Counted from the stretch's first letter, positions 10,353 through 22,165 are shown. The stretch is DNA of 64,000 nt from Lepidostoma basale (GCA_022606425.2 JAHDVF020000016.1:5238501-5302500); one strand, 5' to 3'. Made by a program: numbers and translations. Notes: a model not told the origin generated them from the sequence alone.

Positions 10353-10568
10353 GTAAATATTCTGGTCAATTATTTGGCGTATAAAATAGGAGTGGATACT
10401 CCAGGCGACTTCTAACAGTACGATAGGAGGCGGTAGCCTCTTCGCATTGTGTTAATAAAGTAGTTTGCTAAATGCTAAACAATCATTCTTCATAGATGGC
10501 GTTAGTGGATGGATTGTATAGATTAATATTAAAAATTAATTAGTACAATCAAATCTACATAGATGGCT

Positions 10569-10868
10569 AACTGGAACTGCCACGTGAAGATAAGTATGAA
10601 TTTGGAGTATATATACAACTTCCAAAAATGTATCATACATGATCATAATAACAATGGTGGAATGGGGAATGTTGTAATTACATAAAGCGTGCGCTTAACC
10701 CAACCAATGACAGGTCATAAGTCCTGTAAACACCTTGATCATCCATATTCAGTTTCCAGTTTGTTTCTTCGTCTCTATTGAGATACAATTAAAAATTTAA
10801 ATTAACCACCCACAGGTGAAAATCCAGGATTCGTATACAGATGTAAGTATACATTTCACAAAATATTT
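10569..10868 (+). repeat. Direct repeat copy 2 (300 bp)
   Basis: Near-identical partner of 10052-10352 in the same orientation, 517 bp downstream. It could be a recent local duplication, two insertions of one short element, or an assembly duplicate. It has neither LTR-type TG..CA ends nor an internal region large enough for a retrotransposon. Confidence 0.9.
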
Positions 10869-11104
10869 AGAAAAAAAAACACATTAAAATAATGTTAATG
10901 TCTATGATATTGGTTTTATTTAATAGATAAATTTATGACATTATTGTTTAAATATGATTTCGGGCATATGAATGCCACGGCAAGCTCGAATGAAGCGCAA
11001 TTGTGAAGTACAATTTTCGACACCTTTATTGAGCAACTGGGTGAAATGGCAAACGTACTGACTACAAATCAACTGTCAACTGTCAAATTCAGATATTGAG
11101 GAAT

Positions 11105-11362
11105 GTTACTATTTGTTATATGGTTCTTCTTCTTCTTCTCTTCTTTTTTTTGTCCTGTCACACCTCCGTGGTGCATAGGGCCTCAAGGAACCTTCATCCC
11201 AAGTGAGGCCTGCTGCCTTAACCTCGTCCTGCAGGGTTCTTCTCCAGGTGGCTCTAGGTCTGCCTCGCTTTCTCTTTCCCCCCATAGGGGACCAGTCTAG
11301 TGCAACCTGAGCGATGCAGACTGGGTTCCGTCCCAGAGTGTGACCGATCCACTGCCGTTATA
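11105..11362 (-). pseudogene. 3' end of an RTE-like LINE, (GAA)n-tailed (family 5)
   Basis: The minus-strand frames give GKRKRGRPRATWRRTLQDEV then AAGLTWDEGSLRPYAPRRCD, a canonical RTE-like C-terminal tail, followed by an AGAAGAGAAGAAGAAG run at 11125-11150. There is no start and only the last 80 or so codons, so this is a 5'-truncated copy. Confidence 0.8.
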
Positions 11363-12429
11363 TGGTTAGTATAATAATTATGTTAGGATAGAAGTGGATT
11401 AGGTAAATTAAACGTCCCTCTGGCGATCCAGCAAAAAATGAGTTAAGAAACATGCCGAAAAGTAAAAAAAAAAAAGAGTCGAAAATGGCGATGAACCAAC
11501 ACAGAAACATCTGTAACGAAATATTGTATTATTATATATAAAAATAGGTTCCATATTTCTCCGCAGAACAAAGTTGCCCCAGGTAAACATTTACCGCGCC
11601 AGTCGACAAAAAGTTTAACAAAGGCAGTAATTGCGAAAACTTATTTCGCCCAACTTCACGGTGGAAGGGTTTAAGAAATTCACAAAATAATTTTACCCCG
11701 AAATTTAAATAGCCAAACTCTCCGCGAATCGAGAAATAACGTTATAATTTCCCGACTGCTGGAGTCTGCAGATCAGTTAAAAACAACATTCAAAACAAAA
11801 CTTCCGCTTCATCATCCGAAGATTCATCAGAATTCAATCAATGACGAAGGCAGCTACGATGAATTATCCTAAATCAATTATTTTATGATTTAATAGGATT
11901 ACAAAACGAAAATTAGCTTTTCCGTTAGCTTTGTGATTTGGGAATTGAAAAATTAAGATAACATTATTAAAATTTACAATTAACCTTTAAAATTAACAGG
12001 TACGAAGAATATTTGTTAATGGTATAAGTTGCCAGAACACATTTTATTGAGTATTTAAAAATACTGCCACCTTCAACGATGCATGAGGAAGAGTATTCAT
12101 GTCAGATTAAATTCATAGAACAAAATACTAGGCTAGAATTAAAAGTAATTTAAAAACACTCTTATATTTTAAATTAATATCATATTATTTATTTTAATGA
12201 ACCAACCGGTTTCATCGGGGTTACAGAATCTTACTAATTGATAGTATAAAAATATGTTAAAGTGGATATTTTGGGAGTTGTCAAAAGTGTACTATTTAAG
12301 ACATTGGTTAGAACTTTTTAGAATTTAATTTTAGATAAATTTAAGACGTTAAAACATTATGGTGTTTCATAATAATGAAATTTTATTGAATAAAAACAAT
12401 TCATAAAAAAAATCATTGTTTAGAATCTG
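11363..12429. other. AT-rich DNA, nothing recognised
   Basis: A short stretch of mixed composition (11560-11860) could be single-copy host DNA. No conserved frame or splice-bounded exon could be supported. Confidence 0.5.
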
Positions 12430-12918
12430 TTAACTAACTAACTAACCATCACGCCGTCTCCCCGAAGGGGTAAGCAAAAATAATGGACTGCCACACTTTT
12501 CTTTCCTGACATATTTCTCTCGCTTCCTCAACATTCATACATCGTGTCATGCACGCGCATCGATTTCTCTGACTCCTCGTGTTCAATATTTGATTTATTT
12601 GATCGTGCCACGTTTTCCTCGATCTTCCTCTATTTCTGGTTCCATTTACATAGTAAAAATACACTTTTTTACCATTCTTTCTTCATTCATTCTTTCCATG
12701 TGTCCAAACTATCTTAATGATCTTTTCATTATTTTGTTCATAGCACCATCATTCGCACCGTATTCACTTCACTTCACTTATATTTTCATTTGACACTCTA
12801 TCATACACAGAGTATATTCACACATTCGTCTAAGAGATCTCATTTCTACTCCATTTATTCTACTTATGTCAGATCCATGCTTCGCTTCTATACATAAGGG
12901 TCGGTAGAAGAACACCAT
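12430..12918 (-). pseudogene. GTTA-tailed RTE-like LINE, 3' fragment
   Basis: On the minus strand the translation shows NGTRNRGRSRKTWHDQINQI, CMTRCMNVEEAREICQ and AYPFGETA, then stop and TAACTAACTAACTAA on the plus strand, i.e. a (GTTA)n tail. The upstream part is frameshifted but matches the longer copies at 27584 and 44977. At about 12569 it still has the uninterrupted AATATTTGATTTA site into which FB-A inserted in the 45571 copy. Confidence 0.85.
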
Positions 12919-13430
12919 ATTTTGTATTGTTTATAGAATTTGATTCAAAGAAAATTTGAATTAATATATATTTCGAAAATGATTACTGCAATACATTTAT
13001 TATCGGAAATCAATATTTAAAAAAAATAAGTATCAATAATCGGTTTATACAAACTATAAATTAATAACTCCCAAATGAGGCGCAATTTTTATATGTAATA
13101 CATTTTTTTATATACATTACTTGGGTAAAACGATTTCTTGAGGGTTAAACTTTGTTTCTTTGGGCGCCCTGATTATCGCTTTCGTATAAAGTTCATTGAA
13201 CGCCCTTAGCGCGGTATCTGCGTAGGATCTTTGGGAATATTGCGATCGGGCGAGCACACCGATACGCCCCTGGTGATTCTGACATATTTTGACATAATGA
13301 CGAGGGCGGGTTCAATGAGAAAACTGTTCGCATAAAAACACGAAATAACCACAGCAGAAATAATACGAGTACTACTACTACCACCGCGGTACAGGGGCGG
13401 CTCGTCAACGGTAAAACTTAACTCGTAAGA
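12919..13430. other. Mixed-composition single-copy DNA
   Basis: 13160-13410 is GC-richer than its surroundings. A 71-codon minus frame (13193-13408) has a hydrophobic Val/Leu run near its N-terminus, but no start context, homologous motif or splice sites that I can defend. Left uncalled. Confidence 0.35.
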
Positions 13431-14490
13431 TTAAGTAAAAAATAAACTAATAGTAAACTTTCTTCTACAGTAGCGAGCACAGAAATCTCTTCACACTGAA
13501 AATATCGTTTTTTTTAGTATTGAAGCAGTTATTTAAAAAAAAAGGAGGACAACAAAGTACTGATTTTGTCGGTTTTTGATTATTGTTAGTGTTATATACC
13601 TATGTAATTTTATTTGAAATAAATATGTGTTTATTTAAATTATGTGAGCATTTTTAATTTTTGGGACAAAAAATCGAAAATCTACAAATTAACTCTAGAA
13701 TTAAGAAGAAAAAAAAAATTATCCCTAAGAAAGCACTTTTCTTGCAGATCTTCTTTAATCAGCGTTGCTTAATAATTTGCACTGAAAAGCTATCAAGGAA
13801 TCACAAAAAAAAATTATATAATTACAAAAAAAAACGATATTTTCAGTGTAAAAAGATTTCTGTGCTCGCTACTGTATATACGCCATAGTTTGTGTTGTTA
13901 TGATAGTTTATTTTTATTTTTATTTTATACGCTTTGTGTATACAACACTTTTATTAAAAAAAAAAAAATTATATAAACATGTTTCGGACAAACAGTCCTT
14001 CTTCAGTAAAGATACATATTTATAAAAATATTATAAAATTGTATAATAGTTCTTTACATGATCTGACAGATATTATAAAGATTTATTTTGGAATTATTTA
14101 AAATTAAAAATTGAATCATAATATTTATTATAAAAAAAAGCATAAACGTTCCAAAATAAATATCTGTCAGATCATGTAAACAACAAGGATTTTATAATAT
14201 TTTTATAAATATGTATCTTTACTGAAGAAGGACTGTTTGTCCGAAACATGTCTATATAATTTTTTTTAAATTTTTTAACAAAGCGTATAAAAGAAAAATA
14301 AAAATAAACTATCATAACAACACAAACTATGGCGTATATACAGTAGCGAGCACAGAAATCTTTTTACCCTGAAAATATCGTTTTTTTGTAATCATATAAT
14401 TTTTTTTTGTGAAACAGGTAATTTTATTTTTTTAATAAAAGTGTTATATATACAAAGTGTATAAAAGAGAAAACTAATATTAAACTCACA
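13430..14490. mobile_element. Foldback FB-G, compound hairpin
   Basis: 13801-14411 is a long imperfect palindrome. Both arms carry AGTAGCGAGCACAGAAATCT, the CGATATTTTCAG block and TATGATAGTTTATTTTTATT in opposite orientation, and inside them the hammerhead-like arms at 13978-14007 and 14222-14252. Partial extra copies of the outer arm flank it at 13467-13515 and 14405-14470. This suggests repeated rounds of insertion or duplication of the same unit. Confidence 0.8.
14222..14252 (+). ncRNA. Hammerhead-like motif, FB-G right arm
   Basis: CTGAAGA, unpaired A, stem II GGAC/GTCC around TGTTT, GAA, palindromic stem III ACATGT, then C. Stem I is weak (2 bp). The mirrored arm at 13978-14007 has the same layout with T at the cleavage position. 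Activity is not known. Confidence 0.6.
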
Positions 14491-15237
14491 GGGAGATAGT
14501 ATATTTAATAATATATAAATAAAAGGCAATGTTGGTGGCTATATAACCGATAGACTCTATAAATACTAAACCGATTGCGACAAAATTTTCGCGGTTTGTT
14601 CATGTAAGTACGGGAAAGGTTTGAAAATGATTTTGATAAGAACCGAAATATAATGCACTTTTAAAATGCATGTAAATGAAATCTTAGTGTGATAACCAAA
14701 CAGTTCTATTTATCCCTAGGGGTATTAGAGTCTATATTGTGGAACTAATTTTGGTTGATGAAAGCCACCAAGAGATGGCACTCAAATCGGTTTAAATAAC
14801 AGCTGCCAATCGTCACGACATTACTGCACGTGTATTCAAGCATAAATGAAAATCATTGTTAAACATCACGTATTTGGAGAAACACGTTATTGGATATAAT
14901 TAATATTGACGAAAACAATAAGAAATATTTTATTTTTATGTGGCATATAATATTTTTGAATATATTTAATCACACGATTTATTCACAAAACACTCTCTAG
15001 TTACATGTATTATTCTGATCTTAAAATAAATTAATACTTGTTCAAAAAACTTATCGACTGTCCCTGGGATATACAGGGCTGCCGGATCCTGGAGCCAGGC
15101 AGTAATGGGGCGGGGGAGGAACGCGTCCTCGCAGAACCCGATAAAATAAATATTAAAAGTAATCATATTGTAAAAAATCGTTACAATTACATCGCGAGAA
15201 CGGTGGGATTAATCAAGAACAAAAATAAATACGTATA
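14491..15237. other. AT-rich DNA, nothing firmly recognised
   Basis: 15055-15135 is a GC-rich island (CTGCCGGATCCTGGAGCCAG). It looks imported relative to its flanks, but no family or frame is recognisable. Confidence 0.4.
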
Positions 15238-15371
15238 CAGGGTGCGCAAAATAAATTCTACGTTTTGAATCCGTTACAACATTGTTATTTCAGAATAAAT
15301 TTTGTCATGATTTACTGTGAAACAATTAAGTCGTACCGAATTCAAAACATAACGTTATTTTGCACACCCTG
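15238..15371. mobile_element. Short MITE with CAGGGTG ends
   Basis: The left end CAGGGTGCGCAAAATAAA is matched by the inverted right end CAGGGTGTGCAAAATAAC. Both continue with similarity (TACGTTTTGAATCCG / TATGTTTTGAATTCG) over about 35 bp. 134 bp, non-coding. CAGGG ends suggest a Tc1/mariner-type MITE; a clean TA duplication was not seen. Confidence 0.7.
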
Positions 15372-15472
15372 TGTGAATATTTATATGGAATTAAAGTACT
15401 CATACATAATTATAAAAAGAGGAAAATTTATTTTACGACAATCTGTATATAACCTAAAAAAATATATTTAAT

Positions 15473-15730
15473 TAAAAATAATAATACACTTTTAATATTT
15501 GTATTTTATTTGTTAATACCAACCGGTTTCGCTCCCTTAGGAGCTTCGTCAGGGTGAAATAATAAACGAAACTGAATTGTTTAGTTTATTCTCTCATCCT
15601 GACAAGCTCCGGCGGGAGTGAAACCGGTTGGTGTTAACAAATAAAGCGTTTTAGATACAAATCTTTAAAGTGTATTATTATTTTATTTAATAATGTCACG
15701 CCACAAATGAAGTGCTTCATACGAAAGTTT
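15473..15730. mobile_element. Foldback FB-C with tail
   Basis: Hairpin with arms AATAATACACTTT..ATACCAACCGGTTTC and the inverted copy GAAACCGGTTGGTGTTAACA..AAAGTGTATTATTATT. A one-sided tail TGTCACGCCACAAATGAAG..TTCATACGAAA (15695-15730) follows. Similar tails follow FB-B at 19896 and FB-C at 55575. Confidence 0.85.
15518..15555 (-). ncRNA. Hammerhead-like motif, FB-C left arm
   Basis: On the minus strand: stem I ACC/GGT, core CTGACGA, unpaired A, stem II GCTCC/GGAGC with a short loop, GAA, palindromic stem III ACCGGT, then T. The core matches CUGANGA fully. The right arm (15597-15633) has lost a G in the core. Confidence 0.65.
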
Positions 15731-15764
15731 AGTAATAATTTTGGTCATTAATACGAATGAAAAT

Positions 15765-15890
15765 GTGTTTTTTATATAAGTATTATTTTGTTTTATAGGA
15801 ACAACATATTTCGCCTTCCTGAAGGATTATCAAATGACATATCATAATGCCTTAGCAAGGCAAAATATGACATTTACTTTTTATATCATG
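15765..15890. mobile_element. Foldback FB-A, degenerate copy
   Basis: Inverted arms TTTATAGGAACAACATATTTCG and CCTTAGCAAGGCAAAATATG around ATTATCAAATGACATATCATAA. Substitutions in both arms indicate an older copy. Confidence 0.7.
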
Positions 15891-17029
15891 GCCAATGAAG
15901 TTATTATGCGTAACAAATAACTTATTTAAAGAGACATTCAGGTGGCGCAAAATGAACTTTATGGTTAAACACTCTTTTTACGTTGCTTTACCCGCTACCC
16001 TTCTCCTGTGTGAATAAATTATACATATAAAAATATAATTAAAAGAAAAATAAACTCAAAAGAGGGAAAAAATATTTCAATAAAATGAACGAAAATTGAT
16101 AAAAATAAATTCATTTAGATCCCACCGTTTTGGTGATGAAATCAAAATGCGTTTCTACGGAATGATAATAAATAAAGAAAGGTTATTTTATTTAGTTTCT
16201 AATAAAACAAAAAAGGAAAAAGCGGAAAATATTCGTTATATATTTTAAACAAGCGAATGAAAACGATTTAATACAACAGGATGTGTGCTTTTGGATTTAT
16301 ATGACAGAGAGACGTACAAGTAGCAAGAAGATTCAGAGCGACTTTGTATTATGTATTAGATATATGCATAATTCGAGTGGCGGGAATGTGCTCCATCCAG
16401 TCTCACCTGTGCCCAGTGACAGCACGTATACGTAACATAGCTAAGAATAATACAATAAAAATTGCTAATTTCAATCTTACATCCAAAATTTGCTGTACTT
16501 TGTTAATTTTTTTAATAATTAATATAGGGAGTTGAATACCTGCATAAACATAAAAAGACTTTTGATTGAAATAAAATAAAAATCGTACATGAAAATAAAA
16601 TCTAAAAATAAAATAAAATTAAAATCTTTAAATAAAATTAAAATCTTAAATAATTCGATATAAAATTAATACAAAAAATGCAGGATGTAGATTGAATGGA
16701 AATTAAAAAAAGATATATTAAATATATATCTCATTTTTTCAGACGATAAAAAAAAAGATTTGTCTCAATATGAAAACGAAAAATTGATTTTATATGTGTT
16801 GCAAATATAATATATAAATAAAAATAAACTAAATATGAAATAATATTATATATTATAATGAAAAAATTGAAATCAAGCCCCCTGAATCAGAAGTGTTCTA
16901 TCACTTAAAACATCACTCAAATAGAAAATCTACATGCAAATAATTTAATAACAAAAAATATATATAATAGAAAAGGCCACAAAGTAATGGTCCGGAGAAA
17001 ATGAGTAATGGTACGTAATCTACAGTAGG
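15891..17029. other. AT-rich DNA, nothing recognised
   Basis: Long A/T-rich tracts (TAAAATAAAA repeats at 16560-16680). A 63-codon frame at 16344-16535 has no supporting evidence. Confidence 0.5.
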
Positions 17030-18240
17030 CGGTTTTAATTTAAAAGATTGCACATGGACGTTGCTGCCAAAAGTTCACGAGCCGCCGCTGGCCCGCGAAG
17101 AGTGCACCCGCCGGAAATGACGTCTTCCGGAAACGGGTTTGTTTGAACCGTGGAAATGAACAAGTTGGCGGAGGTGGTAATTATTTCGATCGTTGATCCG
17201 AGCTTTAGATACGCTTAAACATTTTAAAGGGCGATAACATCAGCCGTATAATGATACAAACTTTTCAAAGGAACCGAAAGTTATTTGCGCATCCTGATTC
17301 TGAACAGTATAAATGCATCTTCAATCTTGATAATAAGAAACAAGTGAGCGAATTTTCGTATTAAAAGGGGGCATAAATATTTGAATCGTTTCTTTCGAAT
17401 CATGAACAACGAGATTGAACTGGTTGAATTTAAATGGTCTCAAACATTTTCGCGAAAGATTCATTTCGAGAGTGCTGCCCGTCTAAAGAGCTCATTAAAA
17501 AAAGTTTTATAAGAGCCCATGAAAAGTCTTTTGTCGTCTAGATTTTGAATATGATATCTTTTCCACACCGCCGGTCCAATAATACCAAAAGCAGTAACTG
17601 CAAATTTTGAATCTCCTGGGCGCTATGAGACAAGTTAATTTCCAGTATCTTCTCTTGCAGATCTAAGCGTTGACTGTCGAGGGTTCGAGTAAATGTGCTT
17701 TCAAATATCTGTGAGGTAGTGGGGTGCTTGTGCTTTGTAAATGAGTAGACATTATTTACATTTCATTCGCTCAGGAAACAACTGCATTGAAATGAAGTCA
17801 GCGTGAGCAAATTTTGATGCATCAAAAATTAACACAGCCGCTCCTATCAGTATGAATTGCAGTTTGTCAAGTTGCTTAATGAGTTGTTCAAAATATGCGG
17901 GAATTCATATTTATACATATTTCATACATCATAAAACGATCGCATTTAATAAGACTTTTAGGATCAATGACTCCACAGTTTATTCACGGCTTTGTAGAGC
18001 TTGTAAGCACATGTACCGACTCGTATAAAGTGCACATGTGCATGTAGGGTGAAGCTTAGCATATTAAGTAGTGTCAAGTTAGTATTTGTGCATGTAAAGG
18101 TGCATTTAGTGCAACAGGTGGACTGGGGTATGTATAAACAGTTTGGCGGGAAAATTTTAGATGCTCGTAAATAAAACACCTCTGAGATAAACGTAAGTCT
18201 ATACATGAATTGTTATTAGAGATAATTTATAGATACTGTA
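17030..18240. other. Single-copy DNA, possible host regulatory or exon-bearing region
   Basis: Higher GC and complexity than its surroundings, especially 17040-17170 (GCCGCCGCTGGCCCGCGAAG). No repeat family from elsewhere in the window appears here. No conserved protein frame could be recognised. Confidence 0.35.
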
Positions 18241-18242
18241 AA

Positions 18243-18350
18243 AACACACACACACACACACAAACACACACGCATACACACACGCATACACACGCATACA
18301 AACGCATACACACACGCATACACACACTTAAACACGCATACACACACATA
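18243..18350. repeat. (CA)n-type microsatellite
   Basis: Interrupted CA/CGCATACACA repeats over about 105 bp; several ACGCATACAC subunits show higher-order duplication. Confidence 0.95.
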
Positions 18351-18359
18351 GATAAGACA

Positions 18360-19630
18360 TAGATAAACTTACATACGCATAGCTTAGAAATAGATAAACT
18401 TACATGCGATCATTGTGCAAACAACATTCTCCCTGTCGGCGAATAATGCAATCATCTCCGAGGTGTCCCGATACCACGAAATAAATAAAGAAAACCCTTA
18501 TTATGTGCATCCCGATTTATAAATTCTGCCACTCATCGTGTGATTATTTAAACAGCGGCGATAAATTAATTAATTATATAAAATATATATCAATGTGTAC
18601 TTATGTGTACTCACAAAGTAAAAAAAATTTAAATATTAAATTATTGAAACCCTAAATAGAGTTAAAAAAAAACTAGAATAGTGCATATTAATATAAAAAT
18701 ATTTACATATATATATATATATATTTAAATATAGGGAAATATTGTTGTGATTATGTGGGCTTTCTGTAAAAAACAGAATAAAAATATGAATCGAAGTGCT
18801 TGAATGGAGCTGGAAATTGACCATTTATCGGCAGAAAATATATAACACGAAAAGCAAAGTGAAAATAATTGTACAGGTGGGATGAAGCAGATATAGGCGA
18901 GGCAGAACGCGGAAAATAAGCGAGATGAAAAGGAATGTAGGTAATATTTCATACGATTCGTCTGAAATGGGCTGAAAAAGCGATGGGGGATGAAAGAATT
19001 CCCATTATTCAACGGATTTCAAGAATTCTCTTATGAGAGAGAGAATCCCTCCAATTATCGATCGCGGCTCCACGCCACCAATACGGGGAGCTGTTTTTCT
19101 TCGGCGAAAGCTCGGATCCGCGGTCCCACCGTGGAGCGATATGCCAGCGGATGTGGGTGCGAAAATTCTCGGTAGGGACGAAAAAACTTAACACGTTGTT
19201 TGAGATTTTTCAGACATACATGTCGTGAACGTGCAATTCTTTCAGAGTCGCATGAAGTTTAATGTAAAAAAGCTATTAATTCTGAACCAACACTAATTAT
19301 TTTTTCTTCCAGTTTCTTAAATTACATTAAATTTGTAGAACAACGCGTTTGGCGTCCCCCGCAGACTAGCGATAGCATTACAGATACGCGTTTAAGCGGA
19401 TCCCACAAACAATGTAACACAGTTTTTTATCAGACATTGGAACTTTATGAAAGTGTCAAATTTTTTCCACATTTTAGCTTATTTTTCTCGACATGTTTCA
19501 TAGGTTTTATAATTTTATCGTTGGGAGAACAATATTAATTGTCACGTTTATATCGTTCTCCCGATGATGAAGGTGTAAAACATTCGAAAAATTTCGAGTT
19601 AAACAAACTTTAAAGTAGAAAAGACAGAAA
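18360..19630. other. Single-copy DNA, no gene supported
   Basis: 18960-19190 is a GC-richer patch with two overlapping 61-codon frames on opposite strands, neither with recognisable content. An alternating TA run lies at 18705-18722. Confidence 0.4.
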
Positions 19631-19721
19631 AGTTTTAATTTTTTATTATTATTTATATTTAAAATAAAATAAAATAAAAACACTGCACTTTGTTTCTCAC
19701 CACTATGTGGTAATTTTAATT

Positions 19722-19756
19722 GCCGACTAGTTTCGCTTGTACCCAAGCTTCCTCAG
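19722..19756 (-). ncRNA. Hammerhead-like motif, FB-B left arm
   Basis: Minus strand: CTGAGGA, unpaired A, perfect stem II GCTTG/CAAGC with loop GGTA, GAA, palindromic stem III ACTAGT, then C. Stem I partners are partly lost on the 5' side. Confidence 0.65.
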
Positions 19757-19766
19757 TTATTACGAA

Positions 19767-19810
19767 GCCCTGAGGAAGCGTGGGTACGCATACAAGCGAA
19801 ACTAGTCGGC
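19767..19810 (+). ncRNA. Hammerhead-like motif, FB-B right arm
   Basis: Stem I GCC (19767-19769) pairs with GGC (19808-19810). The core CTGAGGA is at 19770-19776, and GAA, ACTAGT and C end at 19807. Stem II is partly decayed (extra GTAC inside) compared with the left arm. Confidence 0.6.
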
Positions 19811-20079
19811 AATTAAAATAACCGCATAGTGATGAAAAACAAAGTGCAGTGTTTTTATTTTAATTTTATTTTAAATATAAATAATAATAAAAAAATGTCT
19901 TACCACAAAGTGAATGCTTCATAAGAAAAATTTTAATTCACAAAAAAGACTCAATTCCTAAAATATGCCATTTCAGCGAGCAGTATTGTATTTCTGCTCC
20001 TCGCATGGTTAAAGTATCCACCCTCAATGTGTACTAACATTATACGTCAGTTACACTAACACCCCTCTAAAAACAATAT

Positions 20080-20980
20080 ATCTCACTTGTTCAAATCAAA
20101 TCAAGTCAAATCAAATCAGTTTTTTAACTCAATAGACATTACAAACAGGAAAATGTTTAAGGCATCTATTAAGTACAGGTAAAATATCATAAAAATACAA
20201 CAAAGTACCAGGAACGCATTAGAGATGGTTCGACATTAGGAAGACAAGATACTTTCCAAAGTCAATAGTATTTGCCCCCTGAACGTACTTTCACTAACAT
20301 GAAAGACGTCGATCTCCGAGGAGACCGCGTTCAGCAGACTAATTGCTCTTCCCACCGGTGTCACCAGAGGCAGATTGGTTCTGGCGGCCGGTAGGTAAAA
20401 CAATCTGTGCTGTCGCTGTCGGAGATATCTATCGGGGACAAAAAGACCAACATCCTCCAGTACGGCCGAGTTCTCGAAGTATCCCCTAATTAATCTGAAG
20501 AAATGGGTTATTAGATGTCCATCTCTTCGAAGCTGTAAAGAATTGGTTCCGAGCATTCCCAGAAGATATGCCGTGGGATAGAGCCACGGATAGCTACCAT
20601 ACTCCCTCATGTAGAGATACCTCAGAATTTTTTTCTGAACCCTCTCCAGCATAACGGAATATCTCGCCTCGTGAGGACTCCATGTCACAGAACCACTTTC
20701 AAGCCTGCTCCGAACCAATGCGTTGTATAGGACTCTGAGCACATTGGGATCCCTGAAAACTCTTCCAGTCCGGACGATGAACCCCAACATCCTCAGTGCA
20801 ATGCCACAAATTCTCTCTTGTTAAGTTAAATAAGTCCCTCAAATACATATATACAAACGTATTCACATCGAGTAAGTTCGCCGCCAACCACAGTCTCGTC
20901 TGTGAGAAGAATCCGAGAAACAGTAGCGTGTTACGTTCTACAAAGGGAAGAATTACTGAATGAAATATGAGATGTACCAA
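20080..20980 (-). pseudogene. CR1/Jockey-like LINE, RT thumb to 3' end
   Basis: A 184-codon minus frame (20236-20790) carries VLYNALVRSRLESGSVTWSP and LERVQKKILRYLYMRE, then LPLVTPVGRAISLLN and FHVSESTFRGQILLTLESIL: the region downstream of the RT palm in CR1/Jockey-type elements. An upstream overlapping frame (20699-20980) suggests a frameshift. The 3' end runs into GATTTGATTTGA-type repeats (20090-20120), which also end the copies at 48130 and 48937. 5'-truncated. Confidence 0.8.
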
Positions 20981-21084
20981 TACATTCAGTGAAAATGAAA
21001 AAGCTTTGAAATAAAAAAAAAATCAAATATAAAACCATAAATCATCAATTAATAAATACGATATTGTAAAATAATTTATAACAC

Positions 21085-21170
21085 TTGTGTACTATGCTTT
21101 TACATCGAATTATTTTGTTTTATCGAACCAACCGGTTCCACTCCTGCCGGAGCTTTGTCAGGGTTACATA
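21085..21170. mobile_element. Foldback FB-C, single arm
   Basis: One arm only. On the minus strand: stem I AACC/GGTT, CTGACAA (G8 changed to A), stem II GCTCC/GGAGT, GGA in place of GAA, ACCGGT, T. The stems remain while core bases have decayed. Confidence 0.7.
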
Positions 21171-21435
21171 AAAAACAAACTGAGTCATGAAATTTCAGAA
21201 ATTAAAAATGCCAATCAAAATAAAGCAGATATTATAAACAAACAAAAAAATTTAACTTCGTGTCCAATATTTGATTTGTTTCCCCTATTCCATTTGGCGT
21301 GTGACAAATCAAGTGGTACATACAAAATATACATAAGTATTTATTTAGTAATCCGGATTGAATTCCTAAAATAACTGAGAGATTGCTTTCACAAACAAGT
21401 AAATAAAAATAAATAAAAAATAATATATAAAAAAA
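21171..21435. other. Unassigned AT-rich DNA
   Basis: A 95-codon frame spans 21087-21374 but starts inside the FB-C arm and has no recognisable motif; not called. Confidence 0.45.
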
Positions 21436-21439
21436 AAAT

Positions 21440-21615
21440 CATTTTTTAAATTAACTATTTCCACTTATTGTCTTTATTTTGACCGAGATCGGTTTCGCTA
21501 GGCTAGATGGCATCGACAGTCTGGACTGGACCCAGTCTGTAGATGTCAGCTAGCCTGGCGAAACCGGTCGCTATCGAAATAAAGACAATAAATGTAATAA
21601 AAGTTCTAGAAAATA
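21440..21615. mobile_element. Foldback FB-H
   Basis: Hairpin with arms TTATTGTCTTTATTTTGACCG and CGAAATAAAGACAATAA. The inner arms carry GGTTTCGCTAGGCTAG and the inverse CTAGCCTGGCGAAACCGGTC. The right arm reads CTGTAGA..GAAACCGGTC, a hammerhead-like order with a deviating core (A6 to T). Confidence 0.8.
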
Positions 21616-21789
21616 GTATAATTACTGAATTTATTTAACGATACAATTCATCGTCAAACCAAATAAAATATTTTAAAATCATAGGTATTTGAGACTTTTG
21701 CACAGTACCGTGTGTATATTGTAAATAATATTCATATCATTTATTGTTTCCTGAATAATGACGTAAAACTCTATATTTAATAATAAATA

Positions 21790-22165
21790 TGAATAAAAAC
21801 ATGTGTTTTATAGAAGTTTTGTTATGTTTTATGGGAATGGCACGCGTCGCCTTCATAAGGTATTTTTTTTAAATAGCCCTTACATTATTACACCGCGAAC
21901 CAAATCGACATACCATTATATTGATTCTCATGACGTATGATAGGTAGCTACTCTATCACATTTTATGTTCACGTGAATTCTACACCAGACCCAAGACTGA
22001 GAATCATAATAATTGTCATCGCCAGGAATCAAGGCCGAGACCTTTGGTGTGGCAGTCAGAGCTCTCGCCACTCTACCAAAGAGGTCGTCTAATGATAATG
22101 ATAACATTTGATAATGCCTTAGCAAGGGGAAACATGCCGTTCCCATAAATTATAATAAACTTCTC
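21790..22165. mobile_element. Foldback FB-A split by a SINE
   Basis: The left arm (GTTTTATAGAAGTTTTGTTA..GTCGCCTTC) is at 21800-21860 and the right arm (TGATAATGCCTTAGCAAGG..CCGTTCCCATAAA) at 22108-22160. The SINE at 21921-22090 lies in the loop. Confidence 0.75.
21921..22090 (-). mobile_element. tRNA-derived SINE (nested in FB-A)
   Basis: Same body as 5031-5201 (ATTCTCATGACGTATGATAG at its 3' end on the opposite strand) and a decayed tRNA-like head. The B box is mutated (AATCAAGG), so the copy is probably not transcribed. Confidence 0.75.

Larger units (their letters stand above)
19635..19935. mobile_element. Foldback FB-B with tail
   Basis: Arms of about 120 bp: TTATTTATATTTAAAATAAA..CACTGCACTTTGTTT..GCCGACTAGTTTCGC and its inverted copy ending AAATATAAATAATAATAAA. 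The tail is ATGTCTTACCACAAAGTGAA then TGCTTCATA. Both arms contain a hammerhead-like unit. Confidence 0.85.

Noticed and set aside
10052..10868. LTR retrotransposon with 300-bp LTRs
   Set aside because: Only 216 bp between the repeats, no TG..CA ends, primer site or polypurine tract.
13193..13408. Membrane protein with one hydrophobic segment
   Set aside because: Single short frame without start context, homologous motif or splice sites; the hydrophobic run comes from GTAGTAGTA-type codons.
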